Below, piece after piece: positions 11,059 through 24,033 of a stretch of DNA of 64,000 nucleotides. The first letter of the stretch is position 1. Each line of letters opens with the position of its first letter. The notes under the pieces were generated by a model. The model had not been told where the DNA came from. It saw only the letters and a list, made by a program, of their open reading frames with translations, and made no database searches. The DNA comes from Hetaerina americana (Eukaryota; Arthropoda; Insecta; Odonata; Calopterygidae), in the NCBI GenBank assembly GCA_022747635.1, contig JAKTNV010000002.1, forward strand, positions 109,209,869 through 109,273,868, read 5' to 3'. Made by a program: the position numbers and the translations under genes.

Positions 11059-11971
11059 CGAGGGCGGTTCAATAAGTACCCGTGTTTGACGACAAAGGGC
11101 GTGCCTGAGGGAAGTTTACGTTATCATCGTCTGCTGCCATCTATCAAACAACAGTGAAACAAATGTCCGACTGATTTAAAGGTAAGTTTGGATTTCACAG
11201 CCATTCGAGTAAGACGTGTTTTCTGATTTTTCCTAAGATGGAAAAAGAGCAGTATCGTTCGGTAATTCGCTTTTTGTTTTTGGATGGGAAGAAATGTGAG
11301 GAGATAAAAGCAAAGTTGGATGCTGTTTATGGGGACACTTCGCCATCTATGACCACAGTTAGATATTGGTTCAACAAATTTAAACGTGGGCGAACATCTG
11401 TTTTTGATGAGGAGCGACCAGGATGCACGGCAGACGTGGTTACCGAGGAAATCATTCAAAAAGTCCACGCCATGATTCTCACTGATCGACGAACGAAAGT
11501 GCGAGAAGTAGCAGAGGCCATGGGAGTGTCGACCAGAATGGCAATTAACATTTTACATGATAAGTTGGTGATGAAAAAATTGTCGGCCGAATGGGTGCCG
11601 CGATTGCTCATGGTGGACAACAAGCTGGTCCGGCTGTCAACTTTGAAAACTGCATGAACTACGTTATGAATTGCTGCTGCACCCCCACCCTATTCACCCT
11701 ATCTGGCTCCCTGCGACTTTTCCTTATTCCCTAACATGAAGAAATGGCTCACGGGAAAAAAATTTAGCTCAAACGAGGAAGTTATCGCCGAGACAGAGGC
11801 ATATTTTGGGGAGTTCGACAAATCCTATTTTTTGGAGGAGTTAAGAAAATGGCCAGAGCGTTGGAAGAATTCAATCTTTCTAAAAGGGGACTATGTTGAA
11901 AACTAAAAAAAAATGTTTTTGAAAAAATGGTTTCTTCATTTCTAACACGGGTACTTATTGAACCGCCCTCG
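11059..11971 (+). mobile_element. Mariner-type transposon, 913 bp, internally deleted
   Basis: Terminal inverted repeats of about 26 bp begin CGAGGGCGGTTCAATAAGTA at 11059 and are mirrored at the right end to 11971. Both ends are bordered by TA (11057-11058 and 11972-11973), the standard mariner target duplication. Full mariners are about 1.3 kb, so roughly 350-400 bp of the centre is gone. The well-kept ends suggest this copy could be moved by a transposase supplied elsewhere. Confidence 0.93.
11238..11906 (+). pseudogene. Mariner transposase, N- and C-terminal pieces
   Basis: From the ATG at 11238 a 139-codon frame encodes the paired-like DNA-binding half of a mariner transposase: MEKEQYRSVIRFLF, the LDAVYGD segment, TTVRYWFNKFKRG, then VREVAEAMGVS as the second helix-turn-helix. 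It leaves the transposase sequence after about codon 125 and stops at 11655-11657. The C-terminal end follows in another frame from 11685 (PPYSPYLAPCDF... to GDYVEN, stop at 11904-11906). The DDE/D core between them, with the first two catalytic aspartates, is deleted. The third catalytic aspartate of the usual PPYSPDLAPCDF motif is tyrosine here, so the protein cannot be catalytic. Confidence 0.9.
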
Positions 11972-11973
11972 TA

Positions 11974-14900
11974 TATGTACTTTTAATATAATAAGATTCA
12001 TGTCAACTTAAAAAGGAGAGGAATACAGTGAAACGTTACTTAATGGGCACCTTGCATAGCGAGTAATTCGCATAACGAGCAGAAGTATTGGAGAAACCGG
12101 AAGAAGAACAACAGCGGATAAAACACACACCAGAAACTCATTATATGAAAATAAGTCACGAGCACAGAGGTCAACTGAGCCGAAAGTAATGAAATAGCGA
12201 TAATTAAGGATCAAGGTTAATATTAATTCAAATTCTAGTCCTTGACCTTGGATGGAAGTCAATTTCCTATGGCAGAGATTTGGGGGACAATATAATTGGA
12301 CAAAAGATGACTGAAAGGAAAGTATTATCAAAGAATGACGATAATAAAATGATAGAAGTCCACCAAACAGTGGGGATGCAAGTCAATGGACAGCATTTGA
12401 GACAGAGAAAAGATGATCTCACTCCACCAGTTAAGTACAACAGTTCAGTGAGAGCTATAATGGCAGAAATGACTGAATAGAGAAGAGCTATAGATGGAGG
12501 CTATGGATTTATTGCAAATGTGCTCAGAGACAACAAGAGTGTATGTTAAGGAGTGAAGAGAGTGACAGCGGCATAGGATGCAGGGTTCTCATTAATCATA
12601 TGGTTTACAAAATGAACCGGTAACAAGTATTTTTCATAACAAAATACACAAATTTGTTATCCACAACATTTTACCATTCATGACCTGGATATTAATTGAG
12701 CGCAAATCACTTGTTTTTTAAAAAAAATTTAACTTTGCACAGATATTTCATTGTATACATAAGCCCATGTTTTTCTGCTGATATTTAATGGTGACCTTCG
12801 GCTGGCCTGAATTTGAGATTTTTTTAACAACTGTTGCAAAAATGGTTCTTTTCGCCATTCTATGTCCACAAACAACTTTCAATGACAAAGCCTATTTGAT
12901 TGAAAAAGAAATCACATTCAACGAAAAATAATATATTACAATTTTCTGATTTGAAAACATTACTTTCAAATCTGAGGAATGTTGAAGAAACCTACACTGT
13001 ACTGTATTCTTAAGCAAATGCTGAGAATACTACAACAGCACTTCTTATGGAAGCCATGCAATTGGTTGTTCAAGGGATCATAATTTATTCTTTATAACTG
13101 CCATATTTCAGTAAATAATACTAAAAAAGCGGCATCCCAAAGGTTCTAATTCAACTGAATGATTGATAAAGATGATGATGCATTAAATGATAACTGAACA
13201 TTAATTGAGGTTGGAAAAAACATGCACTGATCTGAGGGGTTTCAAGGATTTAACTAACTAACTAACAAAATTAATCAGGATTCCACTCACCCAAACAGCA
13301 GTCTAAAAGACACAGAGAGTAACAAAGAATTAGGTTATTCAGAGAAGTTAGAGAATTTGAGATGAAACAAAGGCATAAATAGAACAATCACCGAATAAAA
13401 TGTTAGAATTTCAATAGATAGGAATATTAGACATTGAAGTATGCTTACTTAAATTATATTTCAAATATCCCATCACAAATCTGATTAGAAATTGTAACCA
13501 AACCATCAAACAATTACCAATTCACTATTAAATACATCACCATCAAGTCTTGGAACATACATGCAGATGCATGAACAATTATATTGCTATTCAATTATGT
13601 TTTCCACAAAAAGTTAACATCCATTTGATGCTGACCATAATTAATCATACAGCACACAAACCAATACACCTTGCACCAAACACCCTTCCAAAAGTTCAAA
13701 TACACCCTTAAACAACATCATTAATCTTAAAGGAATACAAATAAACTCTCAAGAATACCACAGTAAAGAAATGTTACTGATTCATCACTCATTCTTAAAT
13801 ATTTGCATTAATCAAGTTCTACAATTATAGAACAGAGACGAAGTATTTAGATTGAGCAGGTCAATTACATACCGCCTGAAAAATAAATACACGAGCCCAA
13901 TTATTTCGAAGACAAATTATGTTGAATGCGAACACAAGAGTGAATAATTCATGCAAGGATGATATAATTCAGAGAGATATTTATAGACAAAATAGAAATG
14001 CAAATCAAAGCAAATATTTTTCAATGAAGGCATATATATAGGCGCTACATTGCTGTGCATGTGCTAATGGGTGCGCAAATCAAGCAAAATGATTTCACTA
14101 GCATCCTAAGAAAACTTTCCATTCAATGATGTCAGTTTCAATAACGGCATCAAATGGTAATGTAGCATATGAAGAAGAAATAGGCTTGTTTTTACAAATC
14201 CCTCTTAATTTTGGTGATGCGGGTGTCAACTCTCAGTTTACATCCTTTGGCCACAGGAGAAAATGACTTCAACTTAAATTGAGAATTCATATTTGCACAA
14301 CTATTCCACATCTCCCAATCAGATGACACATGCAAAACAACTACGTACATAATCAACTATCATTACTGCGGTAAGAGAGTGAATAATTAATTCTATTTTA
14401 TTTTTGGAGTTCCCTGGGTTTCTTAGAAACTTCTTCAAAACAAAACAGATAAGAATCAACAAAAAATATTCTTATTCCAGAACAATAAATTGAGCTGGCT
14501 CATAAAGCTAAAGCCTAAGACAAAGAACAAACTGCATGGTTTCAGGTGTCATATGGTGTAATTGGAATATAAGATCTGACAATAGCACTTTTCCGCTAGA
14601 TAAAACTAAACATCGACCAAGTTTCTACGCATATAACATCATCTTAGGGCGAGCAAAAGGGCCATCTTATACATGGTTTTTGTACTCATCCTGCACCTGA
14701 AGATCATGTACTACATCAAAACTTGGTCAGTGTTAATGTTTTTTACCAATGGGAAAAGTGCCATTAATTGGTCATTATAAGACAAAGGTAATGGTAAAAA
14801 TTAGCAAATCTTGAGCTATAAGACAAAACATTAATTGATAAATCAATCTCAATGCTAAATCAGATTGTTTTTAATCGATTGAAAAAACTAAATGATTATT

Positions 14901-17900
14901 TTCAAGGCCACTCACAAGAGCTATAAAAGTTCCTTTTAAAATATTTCCTCTATTCTACTATTTCGATGCACTAAAAACATAACACCCCCATGAGAACCCA
15001 CCAATTGAGAACAATTTTCTGTTTATTAATTGATAATGAATGCAAAAATATTACCTGCCATCAATTAACATAGAAGAAGATAATTTCAAATGTTTGCCAT
15101 TCAATCAGTTACTCAGACTCAATCTTTTGAAATACATCTCTGAAAAGGACAGGAAATCTCCAGCTGTCGTCAACTATGTAACATTTTGATACATGGCCAC
15201 CAGCTTTTTATGAGTGACCATGGAATCTTAAAGAGTTAATGGACACTTGTTCTGTAAGATAAGGCTTCCATTCACCAACTAATGGTGTAGCCACATTCGA
15301 TTCTCTCAACTATGGAACAACATAAGCAAACAGTTACTATGTTACATTGAAAACACACACACACACACACGCATAGTCCCTTAACCACCAAAACCAAGTG
15401 CGGCAAATAAAACTTTAATCAAAACAAAATGCTCACCACTTAAAAAATATTATTATCTCTACAAAAGGAGAGAAAAGCAAGGGTGAACGGTCATGCACAG
15501 CAAAAGAAATAAGACTAATTGGCACCTACTTAATATATTGTCTATAGTTAAAATCTAAAATTTAAATAAAGGGGTGTGAGTAAAGGAAGGGAAACAGGAG
15601 TTTGGTAGTCATTGAGATGGACTCATTGGAAATGAGAATTAATGGATAGACATTTATCACAGAGCATGAGTGTTGGGGCGAATGAAATCAACTCACATTG
15701 GAGCACTAACCACAGCCACTGCAACTTGGTTCACTGTTTCTCCTACTTTAACACACCTGCCACCCAGGATCAAACCAGATAATGGAACAAAATAATAGAA
15801 GAATTTTTAACTAAATTACACTTTCATAAGAAACAACAAAAAACAGCACAAAATTATACAGAGGGGAATAATTCAACACGAAAAACTATGAGAAACGTGA
15901 TTCCCAATACACTTGCGTACCCAATGTAAGCAATTAAACAAAATGAACCATAGACAAATTATTTCAATATTATTTGTGCAATCTTTTGATTAAAAGTATA
16001 TTTTCCCCTGTTTCACCGAACATTGCCATTGGGACCCTTCCATAATACTTTGGCACGACCAAAATATCCAAGATCTCCTACAACTACAACTGCCCTCTTC
16101 AAATTACAACAAGCAACTTCTCGTTTCTCAACATATGTTTGCACTCTCTGCTAATCTCCTCTTTAAAAATTCAGCCCCTGAACTACAATATGCTCCAAGC
16201 TAAGTTTTCACACTTCTATTTACAGCAGCCCTCGGTATCAACCGTAAAAATTGCTCTTTTCCAATAAAATTCTTTTCCTGATGCCTTTACTAACGTTGCT
16301 TACTTGTTGCCCAAAATAATTCACTATGACACTTCTTTCTCCAATGCATTTCTCCATTATTCAATGCTTATTATATATAATTTTCCTACACTGCCACCCA
16401 AATCTATTTACTTGAGTTTCCTAGGGATTTATCTCACCTCTCACCACTGACCCCAGCAAGCACTCAACATTTTACTATAATCCTTTGAATGACAGGAGAA
16501 TCAAAGCCTTATTATCTACCACTTTTCACTCAATCAGCTCCCCAATTTTATTTGCATGCGTTAAAAGGATGGGCAAACATGGTTTTACTACCCTGGTTTA
16601 CTCCTCAGCCTATTTGAATCCACCATTCACTAAACATACTTGCGAAGGATGATTAAGGTTGAAGGATTAATGATTAAGGTTTCAAATTTGAAACTTGGCC
16701 AACTGGCCGAAACCTATGCTCCATCTTCATACCTCATCTGACTATAAACGGTTGAATGTCCTTTCAACATCTAAAACAAAATCACAGCCTTATTTACCTT
16801 AGGTACCATTTTACAAATTAATGTGTAAAATCAGTATCTACTGTGACATCAGCAAAATGAGCAAAACAAAACAATTTGTACAGGCAAACATCAAGGAATG
16901 AAAATGGAGTTTCTGAAGATTAAAATATAAAAGCACAAATAATGACAAACATTCAATGTAAAGTCATTACATCCTACTGATTAGTTAAGCACAGCTGTGC
17001 AGACTTCCTGCACTTGTGAAAGGTTCTACAGCTTAGCTAACCATTATTTTTCTTCAGCTAGCATGACAAATATTATCCCTCTCTCAAACAAGGAGATTTG
17101 CGTTGCCACTTACATAATTTGTTTGCAGTTTAAAATAATTTTAATTCTTTGCCCGAGACAAGTAGATGCAGTCATCTCAGTCGCAACCCTTGGAGTGCAT
17201 ACAGTATATTTGCTTCAAGTTCTCTTAACACACTTTGAATGACAGCTATTAATAGCAAATACAATCACAAGGTTGAACAAACATTTAAGACGCCAAAATA
17301 ATAATTTAATTTCTTGTGAACTAAAATAAAATATAATTGCTCATTAGAAGGTTAAATCGCTTGCTTTGCTCAAGGACTGATAATGAACAAACTCAGTGAA
17401 CACATTCAGCAATACTTCATGGGTGAAAATTTCCAACTGCATATCTGAAAATGCACCTGCAGACGTTAAGGTATTGCCAAATGACAGTACACAGGTAGTG
17501 AAGAGCATTTAAGTGCATGCACTCACAAGGATAAGAGAACCATCATCCCATTCCCACATATGACACGAGTTCAATCGACCAATCATTGCTGTATAAACTG
17601 ATTCACTGACACTGGAGAACTAAATTTTCACCAATTTTAATCCATGTCATTAATACTTAACTCGAAACTATAAAATGAACAAATATTCATCCCCTGAAAT
17701 CTTATTTATGTAACAACAACAACAAAATTCTCAGTTTAATCATAATCTTCCCATTAAATTCACTTCAAAATATGATGGAAATATTTCAAGGGTGCAACTT
17801 GAAGGATGATACGAAGTGTGCTAATTGCCATACGTGCAGTCCAACAGCAAATATGCCAGTGACATTTGCACCAGAATGAGACAGCCAGTTGCTCATCGTA

Positions 17901-19109
17901 CAATTAAGGCCATACCAGCTAGCAAATTAAAACACAGTGAAGTGCAAAGCAAATCTGTGACCAATTACAAGAAAATAAGAAGTGAAAATAAGCCTTGATA
18001 TTAAAGGCTCAACTTTATGCCTTGGGTGCTCCAGGAATACGTTTAGAATATTGTTCAGAAAAAATCATCCTCACTTTGATGAAGTAAGCAGCACATTAAA
18101 TTATAATTAATTCACATAATTTACAACATTTTCACAGCAAACAAATGTAATAAAAATTACTCACACAATACAACAGAAGCAATTGAGTTAGAAAACCAAA
18201 ATAATGTCATATCCCACACAAAATTAATCATGAATCAATATGGAGTGAATACAATCCTGAAAATAAAGAAAGCATTAGCATTTCCATTAGTGCCACCCCG
18301 CAACCATTTGGTGAATTGTCATATTTCTGAGCCTCAAGAGAATACTTTGCAATTCCATATCAGTGTTGCCCAAATGGATAGTCCAATTTTAAATTTGTAA
18401 CCCAAATGAATTGTGTGCAATGTATACATGCGCTTCATACCAGAATTTATTTAAGTTTCCACCAAACGGATGCACCGATTTTTGTACTTTTTATATTCCA
18501 AGACAATCTGGTTTTACGGGGGAACATAGTTTTCTTTTACCAGATCAATCATTTATGCAAAAAAGCATTCAAGATTGAAGGTTCAGTTTACCGAGACGTG
18601 GAGCATTACTTGGTGAATAATTACAATTGATCAAATTAAGAAAACAATGCGCACAGTAAAATACAACTTGGGTTCCAAAAAAACACAAAATAAATTAACT
18701 CCATTTCAATTTTATGACTGACTTCTTACTTTCTTAAGAAACGATTGGACAAAGAAAACATGGTCTGGATGCACCAGTCAAAAACATACCATTCAGACTG
18801 TTGGATCCCTTCTCTCTACTCAAGTGTACGCTGAGGTGTAAAATTCCTGTTTTCACACTTCATTTAAGAAAGTCAAACACTTTAGAGTATTAATTCTTTT
18901 TCTTTAATCAACGCATAACAGATAAAGAAAATCCAAAAAAGTCACTGATTTTTTTTGACCATCCAATACACAGTTACAGACAGGAATCTGAACAGAGTAT
19001 TTTGTTTTCAACAGGGAGTTCAACTAGGAATTTAAATACTTCCCAAGAACATTCCGATCAAGGGATAACTGCAATCAAAGAGGTCATTAGCAATGTCTCT
19101 CGCCCTTCT
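11974..19109. other. Long AT-rich non-coding stretch
   Basis: Over 7 kb with no convincing gene. It may be intron or 3' flank of Tpd52, whose coding sequence continues somewhere below 20479. A weak minus-strand patch at about 16000-16300 reads in part like a decayed endonuclease/RT element (AVVVVGDLG). A minus-strand open segment at 17527-17611 has acceptor- and donor-like ends, but its sequence matches no D52 family member. An (AC)n run is at about 15352-15370. Everything else is unremarkable. Confidence 0.45.
15352..15370. repeat. (AC)n microsatellite
   Basis: About nine to ten uninterrupted AC dinucleotides. Likely polymorphic in length; no function inferred. Confidence 0.9.
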
Positions 19110-19730
19110 TTAATTACACAGTACATCCAGCAAACCTTGCCTTTTTTCCTTCCACCTCTCAACACACGTGCTTATCTCCCTTCTCCCTCCCCACTGCCTG
19201 CCCTCTTCTCCATCCCTCAGTTTCAGCCTTCTCCTCCTCTTCTGACTTCCTCCAGCTGTACCTTCAATCATATCTTTAAATAAAAAGGTCCTCCTAAATC
19301 TGTGGCAGATCAATTTGTTTTTCCCTTTCTTTCATTAACCTCCAGCAATGCACTTTCCCCATTCATCCTCTTCAGCACCTACACATTCCACACTTCATCC
19401 ATCCACCCAATGATTGATATCCTCTTCCAAAACCACATCTCAAAGGATGATATTCTATTTATAGCCATATAAGAGAGCACTCCAGATCTTTCGTAAGGAC
19501 TTTGTCATGCTCTTTTATCAGATCGATGTCATTACTTAATACTTTTCTCTTTTTCCAGAGACTTTCCTTGGCTATTCCTTTTCTCAATTCATTTTTGCTC
19601 CTTCCGTCTTCTAATGCCTTTCTCCTTTACGTCCTTCTCCTATGCTCCCATCGCATCTCTAACCCTCCTGCGTCTCCTCAAAACCCAAACAGAGCTTCTG
19701 CTATAAGCCATCCCGTTTTCCACTTCTAAT
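19110..19730 (-). pseudogene. RTE-like retrotransposon remnant (RT C-terminal region)
   Basis: The plus strand is strongly pyrimidine-rich because the minus strand carries a purine-rich decayed coding sequence. Broken minus-strand frames read SSFEMWFWKRISIIGWMDEV (about 19380-19460), then NGESALLEVNERKGK. This follows the pattern AFEMWCWRRMLKISWTDKV...ERSLLEVI found after the RT domain in RTE-like elements. Frameshifts and stops are frequent. The same region of the same kind of element is seen in better shape at 22237-22690. Confidence 0.6.
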
Positions 19731-20478
19731 CTCCAGACTAAAGTCCCTCTGGCATGCAAAATATCTCTGCACCAAGGATAACATTTCTGTTCTTAGGGAG
19801 TCTAGCAGACACACTCCAATTGAATACATCTAATTCCACATCCTTCTCCGAGGTTATATCTTACTAAACTCTCCCGGCACATTCAAGACAAACCTTATCT
19901 TTTAGGCTTATAATTTTATCATTTAGCCATTGCTAAATGGGCGGCCCCTTAATAGGCAGGCAGAAGGGCTGAGGGATAAATGGGAATGTGATGTCAAGAT
20001 TGCTGAGTATTTATTTCTATGGAAACTCATGAGCAGGAGGCTGTCAAGAGGCAGTGTTGGGAATATCCAGTTGGTCAGCATGCTGTGATAGTTTATGTTT
20101 CTTGAAGGAGTCCTACAACTGTAAAAGTGTTAAACCTACACCCAACGTTTTTCTGTTTTCTAAGGATTGTACTGTGTGTGTGAGTTAACGTGCATTATGG
20201 CCATAATTTAGTAGCTTCCATGATGGACAACTAACTGGAAACTAGTGCTGAAATGGAACGTACCAACAAATCCACCTGGCATACCTACTCTCCACAAATA
20301 TGTAAGGAAACACAATTTTGGGAAGATTATACAAAATGAGGGACTTCCAACTTCTCTAATCCTCCCTGAACAGCTATTCAAGAACACCAACATGGCAGAA
20401 GGATTTTTATGCTTATAATTCAGTAAAATGTAGAGCCCACTAAAATTAAGAACGGCAATTAGCAAAAGCCATACTTAC

Positions 20479-23400
20479 ACGTTCGATTCTTTGACATTCT
20501 TGATGCCCTGGTTCATGTCCTCTGCAAATTCACGCCACCCAGTTAGGCCTAATTTCCTCTTCAATTCTTGGGCAGCTAGTCTTTTCGAATCAAGAACGTG
20601 GCGAAGAGTCTGAATTTCATCTTCAATCTAAAATGATAATAAAATAAATTATTTTGGCAAGTATTCACATGCAATCACTGCTGGCAATTCATGAACAGTC
20701 TAAAATATGAGGTAGAGGGCAATCACCCATCCAAGACTTTCCAGTATTGCTATCATCATTATCATGCTGAGAGCCCTTGCTACGGATTCATACACAGAAC
20801 ATTTTTCTTGCGGGCATATCCATTTTTACGGATCAAAATTTAAAATAGCCGAGGATACATTAGTAGTTGATACAAAGGCAAAATTGATCGGAATCACATG
20901 CAGAAGTACAGTCTTACAAACAGAGGACAAAACAATTTATGATACGGTGAAACTGACATAGAATGAAGCGAGTAAAGAATACTGTAATGCCCACCACTAA
21001 AAATAAGTAACACTCCATTAAGAAAGCACTAAACATGAAGATTGATTGCTGCAGTATGATCTTACACAATTACACCACTTCCCACCAAGTTTCACAATTC
21101 AATATAATTGAAATAACTTATGTACAAGGTGTACATACGGGATGGATGGGATTGGTACCCATGCATACACATTTGTTTGCATACCAATTCCTATGCTTCT
21201 CTCTCATGATTACTCTCAATCAGCAACAATAGATACAGATGACCCTTTTAGCATTCCTTGAATAATTCAGGCAAGACTCTAATTTCCTTAAAACTAGCAT
21301 GTTCTTGCCTGTGGGAAATGCAAACACTATTACATGTATGTTGAGAGAGGAGATTACGTGATGACGATCGGGATAGTGCGGTGGCTAACGTACAGGCTTC
21401 CCACCGAAAGGGCCAGGGTTCAAATCCTGGAGACAAATATTTTTCAGCAGTATCCCGATCCCTACTTGAGGTGGTGCTTTGTGGAGAGCATTTTGAGAGA
21501 GTACGGTGTCCGTCAGATGGGGCATTGAACCGCAGACCCCTTGGTGCCTCTCGACAATAAGAGTAGGCTAATGCCAACACCGGGTTTCTCTCCACCTTTC
21601 CTTTCCCATCCATCCCTAAAGGGGCAAATGACCTTTGCTGTCAGTTACTTCCCATAAAAAACTACTTCTAGATTATGCAATGAACACAACATACCTTAGC
21701 CAACTCCTCACTCCATTCCTTTCTCTGCCTTGCTTGCTCTTCAGTTGTTATGTTGTGGAGGTCACTGATTCCAGAATCAGGTGATACATCATCTGGTGGG
21801 GTTGGCTCACCTGGAAATAGTATGGAGTAGCAGTAACAGCCAAACAAAACTATTGCCATTCTCAAGGGTATATTTGAATTTTTATCAGGATTTTCTCTTT
21901 ATATGTATTAATTTTTCTGTCGCCAGACAGGCTATACTATATGCCAAATAGCACACTAAGCAATATAAAGTGGATGTAAAATTCATTATGCTCTACATAT
22001 TTTCAATCATGGTTCATTAGGGGATGATATATAAAAATGTTAGTTCGCTGTTGCTCATGGTTTGAATTGTTATAAAAAAACTCATGATACATTTGACTTG
22101 AGAGTGCAAATGCGCAGAGAAAAGATTTCAAATTGAAAATTTTAAATTCTGGGACAAATTTAATTCTTCCTACTGTGAAAGGAAAAATATTAAACACACA
22201 AGACCACTTGACCAGCGTGGGATAAAGAATATAAAAATGATTCGCATTTCACTACATAATAATATTCTAAGAATAGTGGAAATGGACAAAATCACCATAA
22301 GCTTTCACCTCAAACAAGAAAGCATTTTCGTCAAAACGTGCGTGTGGAGCATGGCACTCTACGGATCGGAGACATGGAATATTGGAAAAGTGGACCAACA
22401 AAGAACAGAAGCATTCGAAACATAGTGCTGGAGGAGAATGCTGAAGATTAAATGGACAGACAAAGTGAAGAACGAGGAAGTACATGTATAGAAAAGCAGA
22501 AGAGGAATGGACTACTATTGGAGAACTCTACGGTAAAGTAGAACTAAATGGGACATACCTTGAGGCACAATGGATAAGTTTGAAACATAATAGAAGGAAA
22601 AATTGAAGGAAATATCCCAAAAGGAAGGCCAAGAGACAAGTAAATAGGGAAAATTAAGAAGGACGTTCGCTCAAGGGGCAACCGGGCATGAAGGTGGAAA
22701 TTCCAGCCCACCCCCCCTCCTCAATCGCACACCCCCTTCGAAGTCGCATTTCCATAATAAAAATTTTCCATGGAAATAAAACCATTGAAACACAGCACAC
22801 CTGGCTTTATAAGTCTCAGCATACGTCGTAATTTCATTCGACCACCACCAACGTCATTATTTCCTGGATTTGAAAGATCTTGAAATGAAACACGTAAGCA
22901 CCCCCGAGATTCGAACTCTTCCTCTAAACTACATGCACTTAACGTCCTGCATGGAAGAGACGTGATAACCTGATCTTCGGATCCAGTGGGATGTGCCCTG
23001 TGCAGACGGAGGGAGTATTCGTCCGACCACGGATCGCAATCTGCCCCTGGCACGACGAGAACTTCTCCGTCGTCTTGCCATTCGGTAACACTATCCTCCA
23101 TGTACTCCTCCCCATCGGCATCTATCATAATCAAATCCAAACGTTTTTTGTCCCTACCACTGTTGCTTGGTTCTTTCTGGGCCATTACTATATTTCAAAG
23201 AGCCAACACGGACAATTTTAAAACATTATAAAACTTGTCACTGGCAAAGCATCTTGGAATGAGAGCGGCTAACTTCAAAGCTACTCTCGAAGGGCTCCAA
23301 GAGCATTAAACAACTCTAAACAGTATGCCAACTACTTGAATTCCGAAGCTGCCACGTCTTCTGCCATAGCCACAAGACCCTGCGATGCTTTCACGAACAC

Positions 23401-24033
23401 CACAAGCCTCTCGGGTGATTACGTCACAGCCACAGAAAAAAAACAAACAGTAACAGAAGTCGCGACAAGCTGCCTGAGAAGAGAGTTCAACGAATGCAAT
23501 GGAAACCATTCTCTGAGAAAGAGCAAGACAAGCATTGGAAAATGTTCATTATAACTTTCATTTATGGCCTTATTCTATCCATAAATAACTTCACCGCCTA
23601 CTATATGATGACACGGAAATGTGAATGAAAAGTAAGGTCCTCGTTGAAAACATATTACATACTCAGAACGAACATGGGCGATACAGAAAGGGAGATAGCT
23701 GCATTATTTTTTTATTAAACGATTCAACTAGAGTATAATCATGTGCACCAGACGCAAAACACTCTGCCATTTGTTCACTTCAATTGTAAGACGTTCAACC
23801 TACACAGTAAAGCTATTATACAAACAAACACGGTAAACCCACATAAGTACAACAAGTAAAAGATGTGGTTCAACTCGTAAAATTACATTTTTCGAAGCAA
23901 CAACAGTGTATAAAATACAATTTTAAATACACTAATTTTTTAATGACTCATAGTTCAAGCACACATTACAATGGAGGACATGACATGCAAAGGAAATTGA
24001 TTTTTCGTAGGATCACTTACTTGATACGTCCAT
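20479..24033 (-). CDS. Tpd52: Tumor protein D52 family (TPD52/TPD54-like), 5' three coding exons
   Basis: Small coiled-coil adaptor; family members act in vesicle trafficking and lipid-droplet biology. Coding exons on the minus strand are 24021-24033 (ATG, M-D-V-S plus one base, donor GTAAGT), 21695-21810 (38 codons, EPTPPDDVSP...EEQARQRKEWSEELAK) and 20479-20627 (IEDEIQTLRHVL...LKRKLGLTGWREFAEDMNQG...KESN, donor GTAAGT). Phases 1-1, 0-0 and then 2 agree at every junction. The run EEIQTL-x-VL-x-K with the following basic LKRKLG and the GWREF...DMNQG segment is the signature first coiled coil of the family. The C-terminal half (normally about 90-100 more residues) must lie below 20479, but I could not recognise its exons. 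The start codon sits in a short exon just below a CpG-richer promoter-like patch. Confidence 0.88.
21367..21661 (+). mobile_element. tRNA-derived SINE, family A, copy 1
   Basis: The head holds RNA polymerase III promoter boxes: an A box around GTGCGGTGGCTAACG and a B box GGGTTCAAATCC. The ~220-bp body contains TTTTTCAGCAGTATCCCGATC and ends GGGGCAAATGACC...CTTCCC. A second copy lies on the minus strand at 45523-45798 and aligns over the whole length with moderate divergence. It sits in Tpd52 intron 2, antisense to the gene. Confidence 0.88.
22237..22690 (+). pseudogene. RTE-like retrotransposon remnant (RT C-terminus)
   Basis: A plus-strand open piece reads VKTCVWSMALYGSETWNIGK, then RTEAFET, a stop, CWRRMLKIKWTDKVKNEEV, and broken downstream text ending in a PKGRPRD-like basic segment. 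This is the typical region after the RT domain of RTE-like elements (ALYGSETW, AFE-x-WCWRRMLKI-x-WTDKV). Several stops and frameshifts are present. It lies in Tpd52 intron 1, antisense to the gene, immediately beyond the 154-codon frame at 22721. Confidence 0.85.
22721..23185 (-). CDS. Uncharacterised 154-codon frame in Tpd52 intron 1; possible alternative first exon
   Basis: A single uninterrupted minus-strand frame begins MAQKEPSNSGRDKKRLDLIM, with G at -3 and +4 of the ATG. It is acidic in its first half (DADGEEYMED, EWQDDGEVLVVPGADCDPWSDEY) and more basic later. GC content is higher than the surroundings. I recognise no domain. It lies between the first and second coding exons of Tpd52 on the same strand. 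Two donor-like sites inside it (CGAC|GTATGC and CCAG|GTGTGC) both leave phase 1, exactly what the Tpd52 exon at 21695-21810 accepts. It may therefore be an alternative first coding exon giving a longer N-terminus. It could also be an independent single-exon gene or a chance frame. Confidence 0.45.
   Translation of the reverse strand: MAQKEPSNSGRDKKRLDLIMIDADGEEYMEDSVTEWQDDGEVLVVPGADCDPWSDEYSLRLHRAHPTGSEDQVITSLPCRTLSACSLEEEFESRGCLRVSFQDLSNPGNNDVGGGRMKLRRMLRLIKPGVLCFNGFISMENFYYGNATSKGVCD
23186..24020 (-). other. Tpd52 intron 1, 5' part
   Basis: No supported gene. The segment just above 23185 would hold the promoter of the 154-codon frame if that is an alternative first exon; I see no clear TATA box. 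GC content is raised near 23000-23450. Confidence 0.4.

Noticed and set aside
17527..17611. Minus-strand candidate exon with CTCCAG acceptor and GTGAGT donor, phase-compatible with Tpd52 exon 3
   Set aside because: The 28 codons (containing CHMWEWDDGSL) do not resemble any D52 family segment; signals this short occur by chance in 7 kb.
18785..18835. Short minus-strand candidate exon (VHLSREKGSNSLN) between CCTCAG and GTATGT
   Set aside because: Only about 14 codons, no family similarity, and unsupported by any neighbour exon.
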